A DNA stretch of 52,801 bases, taken from Rikenellaceae bacterium (GTDB lineage Bacteria > Bacteroidota > Bacteroidia > Bacteroidales > UBA932). Below are positions 50,726 to 52,801 of this stretch, piece by piece. The stretch lies in assembly GCA_900769905.1 (NCBI GenBank), contig CAAGIL010000039.1, positions 1 through 52,801 on the forward strand, written 5' to 3'. The notes under the pieces were generated by a model. That model was given only the letters and a program-made list of their open reading frames with translations, had not been told where the DNA came from and made no database searches. A program made the position numbers and the translations under genes. How positions within the stretch are numbered: the first letter of the stretch is position 1; every line of letters starts with the position of its first letter.

Positions 50726-52267
50726 ATGCTTACAAGAATAAACTCAGCGAAATGCATAGGGATAGATGCGGTGGATGTCGTGATTGAGGTGGAAATCGAC
50801 AGGGGTATAGGTATCCACCTTGTCGGGATGGCGGATACGGCCGTAAAGGAAAGCCTTTTGCGCATTGTGACGGCAATGACATCCCTGGGCTACAAGGTCC
50901 CGGGAAAGAAGATAGTCATCAATCTGGCTCCGGCAGATATGCGCAAAAACGGCAGCGGCTATGACCTGCCCATAGCTTTGGGCATCATCGCCTCGTGCGC
51001 GGAGGAAGGCTATACGGCGGTGCGTGATTATATGGTGATGGGAGAGTTGGGCCTGGACGGAGAGGTGCGTTACATCCCGGGAGCGCTTCCCTATGCGGAG
51101 CTCGCGCAGAAGAGGGGCTTGAAGGGAATCATACTTCCCAGGGATTGTGCGCCGGAAGCCTGCGCCGTGGGCGGGATAGAAGTGTACGGGGTGCGTTCGC
51201 TTAATGATGTGGTGACAATAATGGAAGATGCGGAAAAGGCCCGGGAATTTATGGTGAAGGAGGAGGAAATGGAAGCGGCGCTTCCCGGGCAGGACAGCGG
51301 CATCCCGGATTTTGCGGACATCATAGGGCAGCATGGAGCCAAGCGGGCTATGGAAATTGCTGCCGCCGGGGCGCATAACATAATGATGGTGGGATCTCCC
51401 GGTTCGGGAAAGAGCACCCTGGCGAAAGCCCTTGCAGGCATACTGCCTCCGCTCACCAGGGAGGAGGCTCTGGTTACGAGCAAAATATACTCAATCTGCG
51501 GAAAGGGGCTTCAGCGGCCGGCAATGTGCCGTACGCGACCCTTCCGTGCCCCGCATCATTCCACTTCCATAGCCTCGTTGATCGGGGGAGGGGCAGGGGA
51601 TTGCATAGTCCCGGGCGAGGTGTCCCTGGCCAACAACGGGGTGCTCTTTCTGGATGAATTCGCCCAGCTTCCGCGTTCGATCATCGAGTCCCTGCGCGCT
51701 CCGCTTGAGGACAGGATTGTCACCGTGTCGCGTATGCGTGCGAAAATCACCTTCCCGGCATCATTCATGCTCGTTGCCGCTTCCAATCCCTGCCCGTGCG
51801 GATATTATGGAGAAGGGAACAGGTGCACCTGCAAGCCTTACCGGAGGGAGGACTACCTTTCCAAACTCTCAGGTCCCATAATGGACCGCATAGACCTGCA
51901 GGTCGTGGTGCACCGGGTGAATTCGGGGCAGCTTGCATCCAGAGGAAAAGGTGAAAGCAGCGCAGTAGTGGCCGCAAGAGTGAAGAAGGCAAGGGAAATA
52001 CAGTTGAGGCGTTTTGCCTCGGAAAGCATATTCACCAATTCCGAAATGTCCATACGCCAGCTGGAGCGTTTCTGCCCTCTCTCTCCGGAAAGCCGCTATT
52101 GTCTGGACGGCATAATGGAGACAATGCAGCTTTCTTTGAGGGCTTACCATAGGATAATACGCCTTGCCCGCACCATTGCGGACCTGGAAGGAGCGGCGGA
52201 AATAGACAGAAATCACATTCTGGAGGCGGCAGGATACCGTTTTTTGGATAAGCTTTCAGACCATTAG
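50726..52267 (+). CDS. ComM/YifB family AAA ATPase
   Basis: A 513-residue Mg-chelatase-like AAA+ protein. It has an N-terminal S5-like domain (INLAPADMRKNGSGYDLP), the Walker A motif GSPGSGKS at 223-230, Walker B (VLFLDEFAQ), the sensor region (AASNPCPCGYYG with a cysteine cluster) and the C-terminal domain. ComM acts as a branch-migration helicase in natural transformation in other bacteria; the role here is not known. Divergent from tsaE, 34 bases apart. Confidence 0.93.
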   Translation: MLTRINSAKCIGIDAVDVVIEVEIDRGIGIHLVGMADTAVKESLLRIVTAMTSLGYKVPGKKIVINLAPADMRKNGSGYDLPIALGIIASCAEEGYTAVRDYMVMGELGLDGEVRYIPGALPYAELAQKRGLKGIILPRDCAPEACAVGGIEVYGVRSLNDVVTIMEDAEKAREFMVKEEEMEAALPGQDSGIPDFADIIGQHGAKRAMEIAAAGAHNIMMVGSPGSGKSTLAKALAGILPPLTREEALVTSKIYSICGKGLQRPAMCRTRPFRAPHHSTSIASLIGGGAGDCIVPGEVSLANNGVLFLDEFAQLPRSIIESLRAPLEDRIVTVSRMRAKITFPASFMLVAASNPCPCGYYGEGNRCTCKPYRREDYLSKLSGPIMDRIDLQVVVHRVNSGQLASRGKGESSAVVAARVKKAREIQLRRFASESIFTNSEMSIRQLERFCPLSPESRYCLDGIMETMQLSLRAYHRIIRLARTIADLEGAAEIDRNHILEAAGYRFLDKLSDH

Positions 52268-52307
52268 TAGGAAAAACAGAAAAATATTGAAAAAAACTCA
52301 AAAAAAA

Positions 52308-52339
52308 TTTGGCGGGATTAAAAAAAACTTCTACCTTTG
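52308..52339 (+). promoter_or_regulatory. rRNA operon promoter
   Basis: TTTG at 52308-52311, 20 bases, then TACCTTTG at 52332-52339, a full consensus match. The leader holds GTTCTTTGA (52367-52375), boxA-like, and the palindrome TTAATTC/GAATTAA (52433-52451). Confidence 0.85.
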
Positions 52340-52487
52340 CAATCCCTTTCCGACAGGCAGGGACAAGTTCTTTGATAATACTGAAAGATAAGTACAAGCA
52401 AGTACCGAGAAACAAATAAATAATCGAGAGCGTTAATTCTTTTGGAATTAAGGGTGTCAGGTTCAAGCTGAGAAAATAAAGAAATAT

Positions 52488-52801
52488 ACAAAGAAGAGTT
52501 TGATCCTGGCTCAGGATGAACGCTAGCGGCAGGCTTAACACATGCAAGTCGAGGGGCAGCGCGAGGTAGCAATACTTTGGCGGCGACCGGCGGAAGGGTG
52601 CGTAACACGTGAGCAACTTGCCCGTATCAGGGGGATAACCGGTGGAAACGCCGACTAATACCCCATAACAACATTTGATGCATGTCAGATGTTTGAAAGC
52701 TTCGGTGGATACGGATAGGCTCGCGGGACATTAGCTAGTTGGAGTGGTAACGGCACACCAAGGCGACGATGTCTAGGGGTTCTGAGAGGAAGGTCCCCCA
52801 C
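52488..52801 (+). rRNA. rrs: 16S ribosomal RNA (5' part)
   Basis: The universal start AGAGTTTGATCCTGGCTCAG is at 52495-52514, which places the mature 5' end near 52488 by comparison with E. coli numbering. The features GGATGAACGCTAGCGGCAGG and GCTTAACACATGCAAGTCGA, and the V1 region, are of Bacteroidales type. The gene runs off the right end of the window after about 314 bases. Confidence 0.97.

Overview
The window is a piece of a Bacteroidales chromosome. The evidence is a partial 16S rRNA gene at the right end, promoters of the Bacteroidetes type (TTTG, about 20 bases, then TAnnTTTG), a SusC/SusD pair, and families typical of the phylum (DUF4270, DUF4294, DUF3098, short glycogen synthase, CdaA next to MutS2). 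The genus cannot be fixed from sequence alone. Base composition looks GC-rich for the order, and a gut or rumen lineage such as the uncultured Cryptobacteroides-like groups is only a guess.

Layout. 1-461: three tandem copies of a 143-base non-coding repeat. 462-5185 (minus): cdaA-mutS2-yraN-manC, an overlapping operon. 5346-9216 (plus): the first part of the S10 ribosomal protein operon, rplC to rpsC, with its own promoter and terminator. 9298-19086: eleven housekeeping genes on both strands (thioredoxin-like lipoprotein, uvrC, pnuC; acpP; glycogen synthase and DUF4270; ftsX, DUF3098, uppP, lpxH-like; DUF4294). 19387-29893 (plus): the rest of the S10-spc-alpha cluster, rplP to rplQ, including secY, map, infA, rpmJ and rpoA. 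The ribosomal cluster is therefore split between rpsC and rplP, and rpsJ is not at its head.

30145-39814 is a small xylan side-chain locus: susC-susD on the minus strand, and divergent GH115 and GH67 alpha-glucuronidases on the plus strand. 39800-42725 (minus) holds aroB and a fused aroD-aroA, so one operon supplies three shikimate-pathway activities. A tRNA-Leu(CAA), malate dehydrogenase and a phosphopantetheinyl transferase follow. 44699-47154 (minus) carries a TPR lipid- or periplasm-directed protein and an EnvC-like degenerate M23 protein.

47226-50265 (plus) is an ECF sigma factor, a protein that looks like an anti-sigma factor joined to an outer-membrane beta-barrel, a long hairpin, and a lipoprotein of unknown function. 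tsaE (minus), a ComM-type AAA ATPase (plus) and the promoter and start of an rRNA operon close the window.

No phage, insertion sequence, integrase or CRISPR array was seen. The most interesting points are the split ribosomal cluster, the dual-membrane anti-sigma candidate with its hairpin and unknown lipoprotein, the AroD-AroA fusion, and the 143-base repeats. None is a clearly new system on this evidence alone.
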